Assembly: GCA_937958105.1 (NCBI GenBank)
Contig: CALFXJ010000054.1
Span: 7,115 to 71,114 of the forward strand
DNA length: 64,000 bases
Direction: 5' to 3'
From: an uncultured Cellvibrio sp.
GTDB taxonomy: Bacteria; Pseudomonadota; Gammaproteobacteria; Pseudomonadales; Cellvibrionaceae
The notes under the pieces were generated by a model. That model saw only the letters and a program-made list of their open reading frames with translations, had not been told where the DNA came from and did not search any database. Within the stretch, counting starts at the first letter, position 1; every line of letters starts with the position of its first letter. Shown in pieces: positions 17,552-27,022 of this stretch. The translations under genes and the position numbers were made by a program.

Positions 17552-18244
17552 TCACTCTTCCAACTCATCGAGGGTAATGCCACTTACGGAGAGCAGCCTC
17601 TCAACCAGCGTCTGCAATTGTTGAACCTGCGCTTCGAGTTGCTCCACTCGTTCTTCCAGTTCTGATGATGCGGCTTTTCTGGTACTGCTGCCAGCTGTCG
17701 TCATTGCCGCAACATCGGGCTGACCGCACAACAGGTGCATGTACCTGTCTTCCCGCTGTCCGGGCTGGCGGGGGATGCGCAGGATGACGGGATGCGTTTT
17801 AGCACAAAGCTGATCAAGCTTTTCCTGCAGATTATCCAAGGAAGAAAAATCAAACATGCGCTGAGTGCGTGTGAACAGTTCAGCCAGCGTCTGCGGGCCG
17901 CGCAGCATGATGACATTGAGAATAGCCTGGGTGGCATTGTCGAGACCGAGAACGCGGGTGAGCCGCTGATCGTAGCGATTGGCCCGTGAACCATAATCCA
18001 CCTCTACCAGCTTCCTGTCCTGTAACTGGCTCAGGCAGCGCTGGACTTCACCGGCATCAAGATTGGTGATGGGATCGCGGCTGGTTTTCTGGTTGCAGGC
18101 CAGCACCAGACTGTTCACGGTCAAGGGGTATGCATCGGGCGTAGCCAGCTGTTTTTCCATCAGCGCACCGAGCACTCGCGCCTCCGTATCATTCAACAGG
18201 GGTTCAGGCTGGCCCGTTTCAGCATTTGATTCTGCTTCGTTCAT
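17552..18244 (-). CDS. YceH family (DUF480) protein
   Basis: About 230 residues. Two winged-helix domains of the DUF480/YceH family: LNDTEARVLGALMEKQLATP near residue 15 with YPLTVNSLVLACNQKTSRDP, then VLGLDNATQAILNVIMLRGP and a second helix-turn-helix. A C-terminal coiled coil (ELEERVEQLEAQVQQLQTLVERL, split over residues 195-220) suggests a dimer. Function is unknown, possibly nucleic-acid binding. GGAGAG upstream supports start 18244 instead of the longer frame from 18301. Confidence 0.85.
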   Translation of the reverse strand: MNEAESNAETGQPEPLLNDTEARVLGALMEKQLATPDAYPLTVNSLVLACNQKTSRDPITNLDAGEVQRCLSQLQDRKLVEVDYGSRANRYDQRLTRVLGLDNATQAILNVIMLRGPQTLAELFTRTQRMFDFSSLDNLQEKLDQLCAKTHPVILRIPRQPGQREDRYMHLLCGQPDVAAMTTAGSSTRKAASSELEERVEQLEAQVQQLQTLVERLLSVSGITLDELEE

Positions 18245-18341
18245 AAGCTGCTCTCCAATCGGCGGGAGACATAGGGTAAGTCGCCCGCCAAGAGATTGCA
18301 TCTTATTTTGCGGATGCAGCGCTATTCCGGGGTGAAGAGAG

Positions 18342-18857
18342 CTACTCCATGGTTACCGGATAGTCGGCATATTCGCAGTAGGACGAGTCAATATCACATA
18401 CACCCAGAATCAGATAGAGATCATCCGGGATACTGCTGAACAGGTAACTGATGTCCACAACATCAGGACCGGTATCACAGGACATGGTCAGATCTGAATT
18501 GTAAGCGCAGATGAGGCTGCCGGCCTGATCACACCATAGACCAGCCCCGCAGCGCTCCGTATGCACCAGCACACTACCGGTCAGCGTGGGACGATCATTC
18601 ACCCACAGCCGGACTCGATAGTCCTCCAGGCTGTTCGCCGTCCAGTACACCTCAAAAAGACCATGGTAAAGGTAGGGATTCAAAGCCAGAGGAGCGCTGG
18701 AGTAGTAAGTGTCCGTGTCATAACTGTCGAGGATATGGAAGCTGCGCAAGGCAGGCGTGTAGTTGTAGGAATGGGCCGAGCCCCCCGAACTGCCGCCACC
18801 ACATCCCGCAACAGCAAGGCCCAGTACCAGGATCAGGCCAAACGCAATCTTCTTCAT
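18342..18857 (-). CDS. Hypothetical lipoprotein
   Basis: A 171-residue protein with a lipoprotein signal (lipobox LAVAGC at about residue 19) followed by a GGGSSGGS linker. The mature domain is rich in Tyr, Asp and Cys (paired cysteines around RCGAGLWCDQAGSLIC and CDIDSSYC) and is probably a small all-beta, disulfide-bonded domain. I do not recognise the family. GGAGGT seven bases before ATG 18857 fixes the start. Its neighbours (yceH, NTF2-like) give no hint of function. Confidence 0.65.
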   Translation of the reverse strand: MKKIAFGLILVLGLAVAGCGGGSSGGSAHSYNYTPALRSFHILDSYDTDTYYSSAPLALNPYLYHGLFEVYWTANSLEDYRVRLWVNDRPTLTGSVLVHTERCGAGLWCDQAGSLICAYNSDLTMSCDTGPDVVDISYLFSSIPDDLYLILGVCDIDSSYCEYADYPVTME

Positions 18858-19082
18858 AATCTGCACCTCCTGCTGGATCTGACTTCAGAGTAGGCCGCAG
18901 CAACTGAATGCCACCTGAATTAACACTTCCTTACTCGCACAGGGACCCGAGCTGCAAAGGCGCGGAGGCCAGGTTATGAAAAAGCGCTGAACGGAGTTAG
19001 AATCCCTTGCATGGATCAGCAGACTAATGAGCAAAGGAGGCCGCACAACCTATCAACCACACCACAGTACGGATCGATCACG

Positions 19083-19505
19083 ATGAACAAAATACTGTCT
19101 TTTGTCCTTGTCCTCCTGTTATCCCCCAGTGTCTTTGCCGAAACACCCGCAGCAGAGCTGGAACAGCGTATTGATGCGCTGAGTAAAGCAATGATTGATG
19201 CTGACGCCAAAGCCCTGCGCTCACTCACGGCTGCCGCATTGAATTACGGCCATTCCAGCGGACGCGTGGAAGACCAGGCCACCTTCATTGAAAATCTTGT
19301 TAACGGTTCGTCAGACTTCCTGACCATTGATCTGCAGGACCAGCAGATCAGCTTCATTGATGATCTCGCGATCGTGCGGCATATCCTCACCGGTGACACG
19401 AATGACAGTGGCAAGCCAGGCAAGGTTCGCATTGGTGTCATGATGGTCTGGCAGAAACAACAGGGTGACTGGAAACTGCTGGCACGTCAGGCGTTTAAGA
19501 TTTAA
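19083..19505 (+). CDS. NTF2-like (SnoaL/DUF4440) periplasmic protein
   Basis: About 140 residues: a signal peptide (ILSFVLVLLLSPSVFA) and one cystatin/NTF2-like alpha-beta domain, with the usual helix LEQRIDALSKAMIDADAKAL, the LNYGHSSGRVED turn and the C-terminal strand WKLLARQAFKI. Members of this group bind or occasionally convert small molecules; many are uncharacterised periplasmic proteins. The start at 19083 is chosen because the signal peptide begins there. Confidence 0.72.
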   Translation: MNKILSFVLVLLLSPSVFAETPAAELEQRIDALSKAMIDADAKALRSLTAAALNYGHSSGRVEDQATFIENLVNGSSDFLTIDLQDQQISFIDDLAIVRHILTGDTNDSGKPGKVRIGVMMVWQKQQGDWKLLARQAFKI

Positions 19506-19638
19506 CGGAGAATAACCCGGCGGGAAGTATGCCCGATGGGCTTGAGCCAGCTCTTGTCAGTGTCACACCTAACAGCATTACTCTGCGAAAGTCAGGCAAC
19601 ATATTTCGCGGCTATTCCTTCCTACAACAGGAGACAAC

Positions 19639-20196
19639 ATGAAACTTTACGGCAGTTATACCTCACCCTTTGTGCGCCACTGTCGCATTGTATTACTGGA
19701 GACCGGGCTGCCTTGTGAATTCATTTTGACCGACGGCGCCGCCAGTGCTGCCAAATCACCTACCCGGAAAGTCCCCTTTCTGGAAGATGGAGATTTATTT
19801 CTGACAGACTCCTGCTCTATCGTGAAATACCTGCGTGAAAAGAATATGCAGGCTTTCTGTTTTACCGCTCTCGAGTACGATCGGTTATGCCTCGTCAACA
19901 CATTGCTGGATGCTTCGGTGAATTTGTTCATGCTGGAGAAGGACGGAATCCTGCCCGCGCAGAGTGCTTATCTGCAACGCCACGCTGCACGGGTCCAATC
20001 AGGATTGGCCAGCCTCAACGAGATGCGCTGGCGCTCTGCGCCTCCCTACAATGATGCGGAACTGCGGTTACTCTGTTATCTGGATTGGGTTCTGTTTCGC
20101 AAGCTGTACAGTTTTGATGAGTACACCAATCTCACTGCATTTCTTACCAGTGCACGCAGTTATCCGCCATTCATTCAGACCATTCCGCATAACTGA
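19639..20196 (+). CDS. Glutathione S-transferase family protein
   Basis: A 185-residue GST-like protein. The N-terminal thioredoxin fold (residues 1-75) shows SPFVRHCRIVLLETGLPCEF, the cis-proline motif RKVPFLEDGDLF and the glutathione-binding DSCSIVKYL. An all-helical C-terminal domain follows, slightly shorter than usual. Likely a cytosolic detoxification or stress enzyme; substrate unknown. A perfect 14-bp inverted repeat just downstream separates it from the convergent ABC genes. Confidence 0.85.
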   Translation: MKLYGSYTSPFVRHCRIVLLETGLPCEFILTDGAASAAKSPTRKVPFLEDGDLFLTDSCSIVKYLREKNMQAFCFTALEYDRLCLVNTLLDASVNLFMLEKDGILPAQSAYLQRHAARVQSGLASLNEMRWRSAPPYNDAELRLLCYLDWVLFRKLYSFDEYTNLTAFLTSARSYPPFIQTIPHN

Positions 20197-20201
20197 TACA
20201 C

Positions 20202-20234
20202 GCAGCGTCCTTCTGAAATCCAGAAGGACGCTGC
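20202..20234. terminator. Perfect 14-bp inverted repeat between convergent genes
   Basis: Arms 20202-20215 and 20221-20234 are exact complements around a 5-base loop (AAATC). It fills the 41-base space between the stop codons of the GST gene and the ABC permease gene, so it probably ends transcription from both sides, although neither side has a long T tract. Confidence 0.7.
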
Positions 20235-20237
20235 CAT

Positions 20238-21434
20238 CTAGCCGTACACAATACGGGCGCGGCGCAATTGCCTAGCGGCCAGCGGCAGGCAAATCATCCA
20301 TAACACCAGAGCCACCAGCCAGAATTTCACCAGGGTGTAAGGAGCCATTTCTCCACCCAGGAATAACTCTTTCATCACCACCTGCTGCCCCAGAACCGGT
20401 ATCCATAAAAACCAGTCGTAGTAAACGCCGGGATTAAAGATACTGTACAGAATCGGCACCATCGGAAGAAATATCAATAAGCCGATGTAGGTCTGCGCAT
20501 CCTTGAAGGAACGAGCGAACACCGCAACCAGCAACTGCAGCGCCACCGCGAAGAAAATTATCGGCAACAGGCAACAGAAGACGTACACCATATCCAGAAC
20601 GCTCACATCAACGCGCAGACCCAGTTGATTAAACGGCAGAAGATTTAGCACGATACTCAACAGCGACATGGTAGCCAGCAGCACCGCGATGGTAATAAGT
20701 ACTGAGGTAAGCCATTTGCCCAACATGATCGCCATGGAGGGCGTGGGTGTAATCAACAGTGATTCCAGCGAGCGTCGTTCCCGCTCGCCCGCCGTCATGT
20801 CAGCGGAGAATCCGACACTGCCAATGAACACACTGATCAACAACAGCATCGGCAAACTGCCCAGAATATAGATCCCCATTTTCTGGTCGCTGGCGACGTT
20901 ACTCTCCCGCAGCGTCACAGCGTTACGCAGTTCCGGGGATATTCCGCGCGCGATCAACTGCAGACTTCCGGTTCTGGCACTCCAGGCATGAACCTCGCCA
21001 CGCACGAAGCCAACACTCGAGTGAACCTTGGGATTGGCAGCGTCATAAACCAGCCACAGGGTTGCAGGCTTACCCTGGGCCCGCTCCGCTTCAGCCGAGG
21101 CCGGAATAATCAGCGCAAAATCCAGCGTCTTCTCTTTTACCTGCTGATAAGCATCGCCGGTTACAGACTTGATTTCAGCACCGCGCTCGGTGAGCCATTG
21201 GGTCAGGTCCGGCAGATATTCGCCGCCCGACACATAGACGCGCACATTGAGCAGACCGTCCTGCTGGTGATCTTTCTGCATGTTGATGGCAAACAATACT
21301 CCCACCGCAAACATACCCACAAAATACAGCGCAGGCAAAAACGCCAGTCGCATAGTGCGTTTATCACGCACTGCATCTCTGATTTCCTTGCGCAAAACAA
21401 CAATGACTGACCGCCAGAATAATTTATTCAACAT
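20238..21434 (-). CDS. ABC-2 type permease (NatB-like)
   Basis: About 398 residues. One N-terminal membrane helix, a large periplasmic domain (about residues 45-180) and a C-terminal cluster of five or six helices, the NatB/ABC-2 layout. The segment TAGERERRSLESLLITPTPS is the family's signature coupling region. With the ATPase encoded just upstream it forms an exporter, of NatAB type (Na+ efflux) or for another substrate. The start is placed at 21434, overlapping the ATPase stop by 11 bases; a start at 21443 is also possible. Confidence 0.85.
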   Translation of the reverse strand: MLNKLFWRSVIVVLRKEIRDAVRDKRTMRLAFLPALYFVGMFAVGVLFAINMQKDHQQDGLLNVRVYVSGGEYLPDLTQWLTERGAEIKSVTGDAYQQVKEKTLDFALIIPASAEAERAQGKPATLWLVYDAANPKVHSSVGFVRGEVHAWSARTGSLQLIARGISPELRNAVTLRESNVASDQKMGIYILGSLPMLLLISVFIGSVGFSADMTAGERERRSLESLLITPTPSMAIMLGKWLTSVLITIAVLLATMSLLSIVLNLLPFNQLGLRVDVSVLDMVYVFCCLLPIIFFAVALQLLVAVFARSFKDAQTYIGLLIFLPMVPILYSIFNPGVYYDWFLWIPVLGQQVVMKELFLGGEMAPYTLVKFWLVALVLWMICLPLAARQLRRARIVYG

Positions 21435-22167
21435 GGGCAACATCCGGTTCCGGTGATTCAGAGAGATAAATAAATGCATCCTCCAGTGAAGCGGTTCCGG
21501 TCTGCTCGATCACATCGGCGACCTTGCCGTCCGCCACAATACGTCCGTGAGCAATCACAATGATGCGATCGCACAGGCCCGTTACTTCATGCATCAAATG
21601 ACTGGAAAACAATATGCTGCGTCCCTGATCGCGAAGGGTGAGGAGCATGTGTCGCACTGCGCGGGTGGTGACTACATCCAGCCCGTTGGTAGGTTCATCA
21701 AGCATGATGTGCTGGGGTTGATGCACGATGGCGCGGGCCAGTGCGGTCTTCATGCGCTCACCCAGCGAAAATCCTTCCGCTCGACGATCCGCTATATTCT
21801 GCATACCCAACAGGTTTATCAGTCTTTCTGTATGCGTTGTCAGCAGGTCTGGCGGGAGATGGTGCAGCTCACCAAAATAACGAATGTTTTCCCGCGCCGT
21901 CAGACGTTTATACAAACCAGTATCGTCGGGCAATACACCCAGCCGCTCACGGATGCGATCCGGTTGCTGCGCCACATCCACACCGTCCACCAGAATTTTT
22001 CCGCTGCTGGGTTGAAGGAGTCCGTAAATCAACCGCATCAGGGTTGTTTTGCCTGCACCGTTAACCCCAAGCAGGCCGGTAATTTCACCGTCGTTCAGGG
22101 TGAAGCTGACATCCTTGAGCGCTTCCACCTTGCCGAACTGTTTGCTGACATGCTCAATCTGAATCAT
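21424..22167 (-). CDS. ABC transporter ATP-binding protein (NatA-like)
   Basis: A 247-residue ABC ATPase. Walker A is GVNGAGKTTL (about residues 37-46), the signature is FSLGERMKTALARAI, Walker B is HIMLDEPTNGLD, and the switch histidine is in SSHLMHEV. It pairs with the overlapping ABC-2 permease. The start is set at ATG 22167 (domain begins MIQIEHVSKQF; AGGTAG upstream), which overlaps the upstream hydrolase stop by 14 bases, so hydrolase, ATPase and permease look like one operon. Confidence 0.9.
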   Translation of the reverse strand: MIQIEHVSKQFGKVEALKDVSFTLNDGEITGLLGVNGAGKTTLMRLIYGLLQPSSGKILVDGVDVAQQPDRIRERLGVLPDDTGLYKRLTARENIRYFGELHHLPPDLLTTHTERLINLLGMQNIADRRAEGFSLGERMKTALARAIVHQPQHIMLDEPTNGLDVVTTRAVRHMLLTLRDQGRSILFSSHLMHEVTGLCDRIIVIAHGRIVADGKVADVIEQTGTASLEDAFIYLSESPEPDVAHVE

Positions 22168-23665
22168 GGCTGCTACCTGCCTCATTCTTCGTTTGCAGTT
22201 CAACCGTCAGATAGGGGGGCAGCGGTTGAATTTTATTAACGCAGGTCCCGTCGATAGAGGTTGCACTGCCTTGCTGGATAAACTGCGTAATCAGTTGTGC
22301 TACGCAGCCTTCTCGAGTAATGGAGTGATGCCCGCCCGGCGCAATCAGATGGCGCGCCTGAGACAGGTGTTCACTCACCTGCTCCGCCCAGCGCGGCGGC
22401 GTCACCGGGTCCCGCTGGCCCGACAACAATAACGTCGGCACATCACTTTTCACGGGAGTGAAATAATCTTCATCAAGGGAATAGCGCGGCCAGACCTCAC
22501 ACAACTCAGCAAAAGCTTCCGCCAGATTGGCAGACAGAAAACTCGCAGAAACCTCGGCTCTGTCTTGATACTGCGGATAGTCCTCATTACACAACACGGT
22601 GTAGTGCATCCCGTAGCTGATATTCATCAGCGTTGTTTGCTCACCTGCCATAGAGATCAACGCAGCCAGGAGTGAATAATCGTTATCACGTGCCCCTGCT
22701 ATAGCCTGGGGGACGAGTGTGGACAGGTCCCGCGTGTAAAGTGCCATGCGGATCATGGAGGCAAAGATCTGATGATTCATGGACATGGTGAACGGGGCCT
22801 GCGTACGCGGGTGAGCAACAGTCACCTCCACCGGCTGTTCTGCCAGGCGTTGCGCGATAGTCTCAGCACTGTTCAACACATCGCCGTAACGTCTCGCACA
22901 ATCGTCGCTCATGCTGCATTGCTCGCTCAGCAACCGCAGCGACGCCAGTGCATCCTCCCCGCCATGCCAGGGCAGAGCCACGGTCACCGGAGCCAGGCCG
23001 TCGAGAATACTGCTGCGCGTTGCCTGCGGGTAGCGACGCATATATTCCAGCGCAACCCGCGTTCCATAAGACACACCCCAAAGATTAATCCGTTGATATC
23101 CCAAAGCCTGGCGCACGACATCAAGATCCTGCACAGCATAAGGCGTGGTATAGAACTCCAATTGGTCACCCAGTGTTTCCGCACAGGCCTGCGCAACAGA
23201 TTTCAAACGCTGCTGTTGCTCAAACAATGACAGCTGGTAAGGGATATCTTCGAACTCTTTGCAGTTCAAGGGATTGGACTGGCCTGTACCCCGTTGATCC
23301 ACAAAGACAATATCGCGATTTTTCCTGACCTCACTGAAGGTAGTCCAGATAGGCTCTGCAATGCCGACTGCCGACTGACCCGGGCCACCCGCGATAATGA
23401 ACAGCGGATCCGGTTGCGGCGTGGGATTTATCGCAGGCAGACGCAGGATATTCAATTCAATGGAGCGGCTGGTTGGATCCTGGGGGTTTTCTTTCACCGA
23501 CAGAGTGCCGCATTGTGCTCCCTGAACAATTGGCGGGCGGCCGGTCTCTGAAAACTCGGGACAAGCACCCAGCACATTGCCAACGAGCGTCGCTGGCTCG
23601 TCGGATGGCGGGTGACAGGCGCAGAGAAGAATTGAAGATAAAACTCCAATGAGTGGTATTCGCAT
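22154..23665 (-). CDS. Lipoprotein alpha/beta hydrolase, TAP-like peptidase
   Basis: A 503-residue protein with a lipobox (LLCAC, Cys about residue 18) and an alpha/beta-hydrolase fold of the tripeptidyl-aminopeptidase/proline-iminopeptidase group. Seen: oxyanion motif IIAGGPGQSAVG (about 90), DQRGTGQSNP (about 127), nucleophile elbow GVSYGTR (about 198), the C-terminal TAP segment LLSGQRDPVTPPRWAEQ with the acid residue, and the histidine in GGHHSIT. Likely a periplasmic-side exopeptidase that releases N-terminal residues from peptides. It is first in the operon with the NatAB-type exporter. Confidence 0.83.
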   Translation of the reverse strand: MRIPLIGVLSSILLCACHPPSDEPATLVGNVLGACPEFSETGRPPIVQGAQCGTLSVKENPQDPTSRSIELNILRLPAINPTPQPDPLFIIAGGPGQSAVGIAEPIWTTFSEVRKNRDIVFVDQRGTGQSNPLNCKEFEDIPYQLSLFEQQQRLKSVAQACAETLGDQLEFYTTPYAVQDLDVVRQALGYQRINLWGVSYGTRVALEYMRRYPQATRSSILDGLAPVTVALPWHGGEDALASLRLLSEQCSMSDDCARRYGDVLNSAETIAQRLAEQPVEVTVAHPRTQAPFTMSMNHQIFASMIRMALYTRDLSTLVPQAIAGARDNDYSLLAALISMAGEQTTLMNISYGMHYTVLCNEDYPQYQDRAEVSASFLSANLAEAFAELCEVWPRYSLDEDYFTPVKSDVPTLLLSGQRDPVTPPRWAEQVSEHLSQARHLIAPGGHHSITREGCVAQLITQFIQQGSATSIDGTCVNKIQPLPPYLTVELQTKNEAGSSHDSD

Positions 23666-23682
23666 AAATATTTTCCGAGTTT

Positions 23683-24504
23683 TTACAGCATTCCCAGATA
23701 GATAATACTGATCGTAGCCACCAGATTATTTGCCGAATGAATTGCCAGAGGAACCCAGATGGACCCGGACTTCTCCCTGGCCAGCCCCAACAGGATCGAC
23801 AGGCAGAAGATCATGCTCAGATAAATCCAGTCGTACTGACCGAGATGCAGCAGGGTGAACAATAACGAGGTCAACAGCAGCGTCCCCGACAAGCCGAGCC
23901 GGCTGTGTCGCCAGGCCTTAAAAAGATAACCACGGAAAACAAGTTCTTCCAGCAGGGGCGCACCAACGATCAGCACCAGCGCAACACCGAGATGGCGACT
24001 GCCGTTCAGTGAGCGCATGAATTGCCCCGGCTCAAGCTGGGCCAGCGTGGTGATTATGAAAGTTAACGCGAGGTAAGCCAGCCAGATCAGCAGCCACAAC
24101 ATCATGCTCCGGGCGGAAAAAGCCTTGCATCCAAGCGTGACCGTCCAGTGCTGCTGGCGGAAATGGGCCACACCCAGGATAACCGGCAACAGCATCAGGC
24201 ATTGCAGCAGATATAAACCGGCCAGCCCGGCAGGCTGAGACAAATGTTCCTGAATCATCAGCCCGATCTGATCCGGCTCCGGCAAGGGCGTGCCGTGCAG
24301 TGTCGATTGGTAGCCGAGCACTGCGCCGTAGCCGATGATGTACAGGATGGCAGCGCCAAAGAACAAGATAAAAAACAACAGCAGCCAGCCGAAGGATGGC
24401 CCCACTCGGGGCAGGTATTCCGGCATTGGCTCAGCAGGTGTTGCGGCGGTGGACAGCGTTTCTGGAGTGTTTTCGGGTACAGCGTCAAGCGGTGTGTTAT
24501 GCAT
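23683..24504 (-). CDS. CPBP family intramembrane metalloprotease
   Basis: About 273 residues, seven or eight helices, with the CPBP (Abi/CAAX-protease) motifs: EELVFRGYLFKAW (Glu-Glu-x3-Arg), LFTLLHLGQYDW with the metal-ligand histidine, and HSANN near the C-terminus. These proteins cleave substrates inside the membrane or protect against bacteriocins; the substrate is unknown here. AGGGAA seven bases before ATG 24504 supports this start over 24528. It lies downstream of pnp, beyond its terminator. Confidence 0.85.
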   Translation of the reverse strand: MHNTPLDAVPENTPETLSTAATPAEPMPEYLPRVGPSFGWLLLFFILFFGAAILYIIGYGAVLGYQSTLHGTPLPEPDQIGLMIQEHLSQPAGLAGLYLLQCLMLLPVILGVAHFRQQHWTVTLGCKAFSARSMMLWLLIWLAYLALTFIITTLAQLEPGQFMRSLNGSRHLGVALVLIVGAPLLEELVFRGYLFKAWRHSRLGLSGTLLLTSLLFTLLHLGQYDWIYLSMIFCLSILLGLAREKSGSIWVPLAIHSANNLVATISIIYLGML

Positions 24505-24654
24505 GTGCGATTCCCTGGCAATTATCATTTTTGAGATATCTTTTTACCCGTTAGGGGATGGGCAACCATAATACAGCCGGCTGGCGATTGCCAATTGTTG
24601 TCTCCTGGGCGCTGCTCCAGCGTTCTTTACACTGTCCAGTGATGCTGGCACCCC

Positions 24655-24686
24655 TAAAAAAACGCCCGCAGAAGCGGGCGTTTTTC
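24655..24686 (-). terminator. Rho-independent terminator of pnp
   Basis: Stem arms 24663-24669 and 24674-24680 (CGCCCGC / GCGGGCG) with a 4-base loop. Read on the minus strand the stem is followed by a run of seven T, 20 bases after the pnp stop. Confidence 0.92.
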
Positions 24687-24706
24687 AGCTGGGGAATATG
24701 CCAATC

Positions 24707-26833
24707 TTACTCAGCAGCTTCTTCAGCGTTGGTTGCAGAACCGTTTTCCTCAGCCATAGCTTCTTTGATAGAAAGCTTGATACGGCCACGCTGGTCAACG
24801 TCCAGACATTTCACTTTCACAACCTGACCTTCTTTGAGGTAGTCGCTGACGTTGTTCACACGCTCATCAGCGATCTGTGAGATGTGAACCAGGCCGTCTT
24901 TGCCTGGCAGGAAGTTAACGAACGCACCGAAGTCAACGATACGTACAACAGTACCTTCGTAGATCGCACCGATTTCGGCTTCAGCAACAATACTCTCAAC
25001 ACGCAGGATAGCTGCGCGCAGATTCTCGCCGCTGTCGGCATAAATCTTGACGGTACCATCGTCTTCGATATCGATAGATGAACCTGTCTCTTCGGTAATT
25101 GCACGGATAGTCGCACCGCCCTTACCGATGATGTCGCGGATCTTGTCTGGATGCACCTTGATAGTTTCAAAGCGTGGTGCTGTATCGCTGATGGTGGAGC
25201 GCGGCTTGGCGAGAACCTTGTTCATCTCCGCCAGGATATGCAGACGGGCATGCAATGCCTGCTCGAGTGCAATCTCCATGATCTCTTCGGTGATACCTTC
25301 GATCTTGATGTCCATCTGCAGTGCGGTCACACCACTGGTGGTACCGGCTACTTTAAAGTCCATGTCACCGAGGTGGTCTTCGTCACCGAGGATGTCGGTC
25401 AGAACGGCAAAGCCGTTATCTTCTTTCACCAGACCCATTGCGATACCGGCAACCGGCGCTTTCAACGGTACACCGGCATCCATCAATGCCAGGCTGGAAC
25501 CACAGACAGAAGCCATGGAGCTGGAACCATTGGATTCAGTGATCTCACTGACAACGCGCAGGGTGTAAGGGAAGCTGTCCTGCGCAGGCAGAACCGCAGC
25601 AACACCGCGACGGGCAAGACGACCGTGACCGATCTCACGACGACCGGTTGCGCCCATGCGACCACATTCGCCTACAGAATAGGGTGGGAAGTTGTAGTGC
25701 AGCATGAAGGGATCTTTCCGCTCGCCTTCCAGTGCATCAATCACCTGAACATCGCGGGCATTACCCAGCGTGGCAACTACCAGCGCCTGAGTTTCACCAC
25801 GAGTAAACAAGGCTGAACCGTGAACGCGTGGCAGTACACCTACCTCAACCTCGATCGGGCGCACAGTTTTATTGTCACGACCGTCGATGCGCGGCTCACC
25901 GGCAACGATGCGCGAACGAACGATGTTCGATTCGACGCGACCAAACATATCTTTAACATCGTCTGCAGATACACCGGCTTCTTCATTAACCAGCTCAGCC
26001 ACAGCCTGATTGCGCAGCTCAGCCAGACGGTCATAACGCTTGGCTTTGTCAGTGATGCGGTAGGCGACACCGATAGAGTCGGCAAAATGTTTTTCTACCG
26101 CAGCCTTAAGGTCAGCATTAATGACTGGCGCCTGCCAGTCCCAGCGCGGTTTGCCTGCATCACGAGCCAATTCGGCACAAGCCTGAATAACAACCTGCAT
26201 CTCCTGGTGCGCATACAGCACAGCGCCGAGCATGATGTCTTCCGGCAGCTCTTTCGCTTCGGACTCCACCATCAATACGGCGTCTTTAGTACCGGCAACC
26301 ACCATGTCCAGCTCAGAGGTTTCAAGCTCTTTGTAGGTAGGGTTCAGCAGATAGCCTTGCTCGGTGGTATAACCCACACGTGCGCCGCCAATCGGACCAT
26401 TGAACGGGATACCGGAGATAGCCAGCGCCGCAGAGGTGCCGATCATCGCAGCGATATCCGGATCGCTGACTTTGTCAGTTGACAGTACGGTACAGACAAC
26501 CTGTACTTCGTTCAGGAAACCTTCGGGGAACAACGGACGGATGGGACGATCGATCAGGCGGGAGGTCAGGGTTTCTTTTTCTGACGGACGGCCTTCACGC
26601 TTGAAGAAACCGCCAGGGATTTTTCCGGCTGCGTATGCTTTCTCAATGTAATGTACGGACAACGGGAAGAAATCCTGCCCGGGCGATGCTTCTTTTGCGC
26701 CCACCACGGTACACAAAACGGCAGTTTCTCCCATGGTAACCACCACTGCACCGGTAGCCTGACGGGCAACACGCCCGGTTTCCAGGGTGACAGTCTGGTT
26801 GCCGTATTGGAATTTTTTAATAATCGGATTCAC
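24707..26833 (-). CDS. pnp: Polynucleotide phosphorylase
   Basis: A 708-residue full-length PNPase, the phosphorolytic 3'-5' exoribonuclease of the RNA degradosome. Two RNase PH domains (about 12-145 and 310-530) joined by an all-helical linker, then KH (GKGGATIRAI near 565) and S1 (about 622-692). FFKREGRPSEKETLTSRLIDRP and ILGDEDHLGDMDFKVAGT carry phosphate-site and catalytic residues. It follows rpsO with the classical rpsO terminator between them, the usual gammaproteobacterial arrangement, in which PNPase autoregulates through its leader. Confidence 0.98.
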   Translation of the reverse strand: MNPIIKKFQYGNQTVTLETGRVARQATGAVVVTMGETAVLCTVVGAKEASPGQDFFPLSVHYIEKAYAAGKIPGGFFKREGRPSEKETLTSRLIDRPIRPLFPEGFLNEVQVVCTVLSTDKVSDPDIAAMIGTSAALAISGIPFNGPIGGARVGYTTEQGYLLNPTYKELETSELDMVVAGTKDAVLMVESEAKELPEDIMLGAVLYAHQEMQVVIQACAELARDAGKPRWDWQAPVINADLKAAVEKHFADSIGVAYRITDKAKRYDRLAELRNQAVAELVNEEAGVSADDVKDMFGRVESNIVRSRIVAGEPRIDGRDNKTVRPIEVEVGVLPRVHGSALFTRGETQALVVATLGNARDVQVIDALEGERKDPFMLHYNFPPYSVGECGRMGATGRREIGHGRLARRGVAAVLPAQDSFPYTLRVVSEITESNGSSSMASVCGSSLALMDAGVPLKAPVAGIAMGLVKEDNGFAVLTDILGDEDHLGDMDFKVAGTTSGVTALQMDIKIEGITEEIMEIALEQALHARLHILAEMNKVLAKPRSTISDTAPRFETIKVHPDKIRDIIGKGGATIRAITEETGSSIDIEDDGTVKIYADSGENLRAAILRVESIVAEAEIGAIYEGTVVRIVDFGAFVNFLPGKDGLVHISQIADERVNNVSDYLKEGQVVKVKCLDVDQRGRIKLSIKEAMAEENGSATNAEEAAE

Positions 26834-26982
26834 TCTTCTATCCTTTCTTTTGCGTTAATTTTTTACGCGCCTGTAAATAAAAACATGTCTTTTAAAAAAT
26901 ACACAGTAATGTTGTTGCTCCCTGCCAAAGCGATATGTCTAAACCCGGATACCGCCCTCGCCGCCTCCTGCGAACTGGATAA

Positions 26983-27013
26983 AAATAAAAAAAGTGCCCG
27001 CATAAGCGGGCAC
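26983..27013 (-). terminator. rpsO terminator
   Basis: Arms 26994-27001 and 27006-27013 (GTGCCCGC / GCGGGCAC) with loop ATAA, followed on the minus strand by a T-rich run (26981-26993). It sits 10 bases past the rpsO stop; read-through into pnp is expected, as in E. coli. Confidence 0.92.
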
Positions 27014-27022
27014 GGGACAAAC

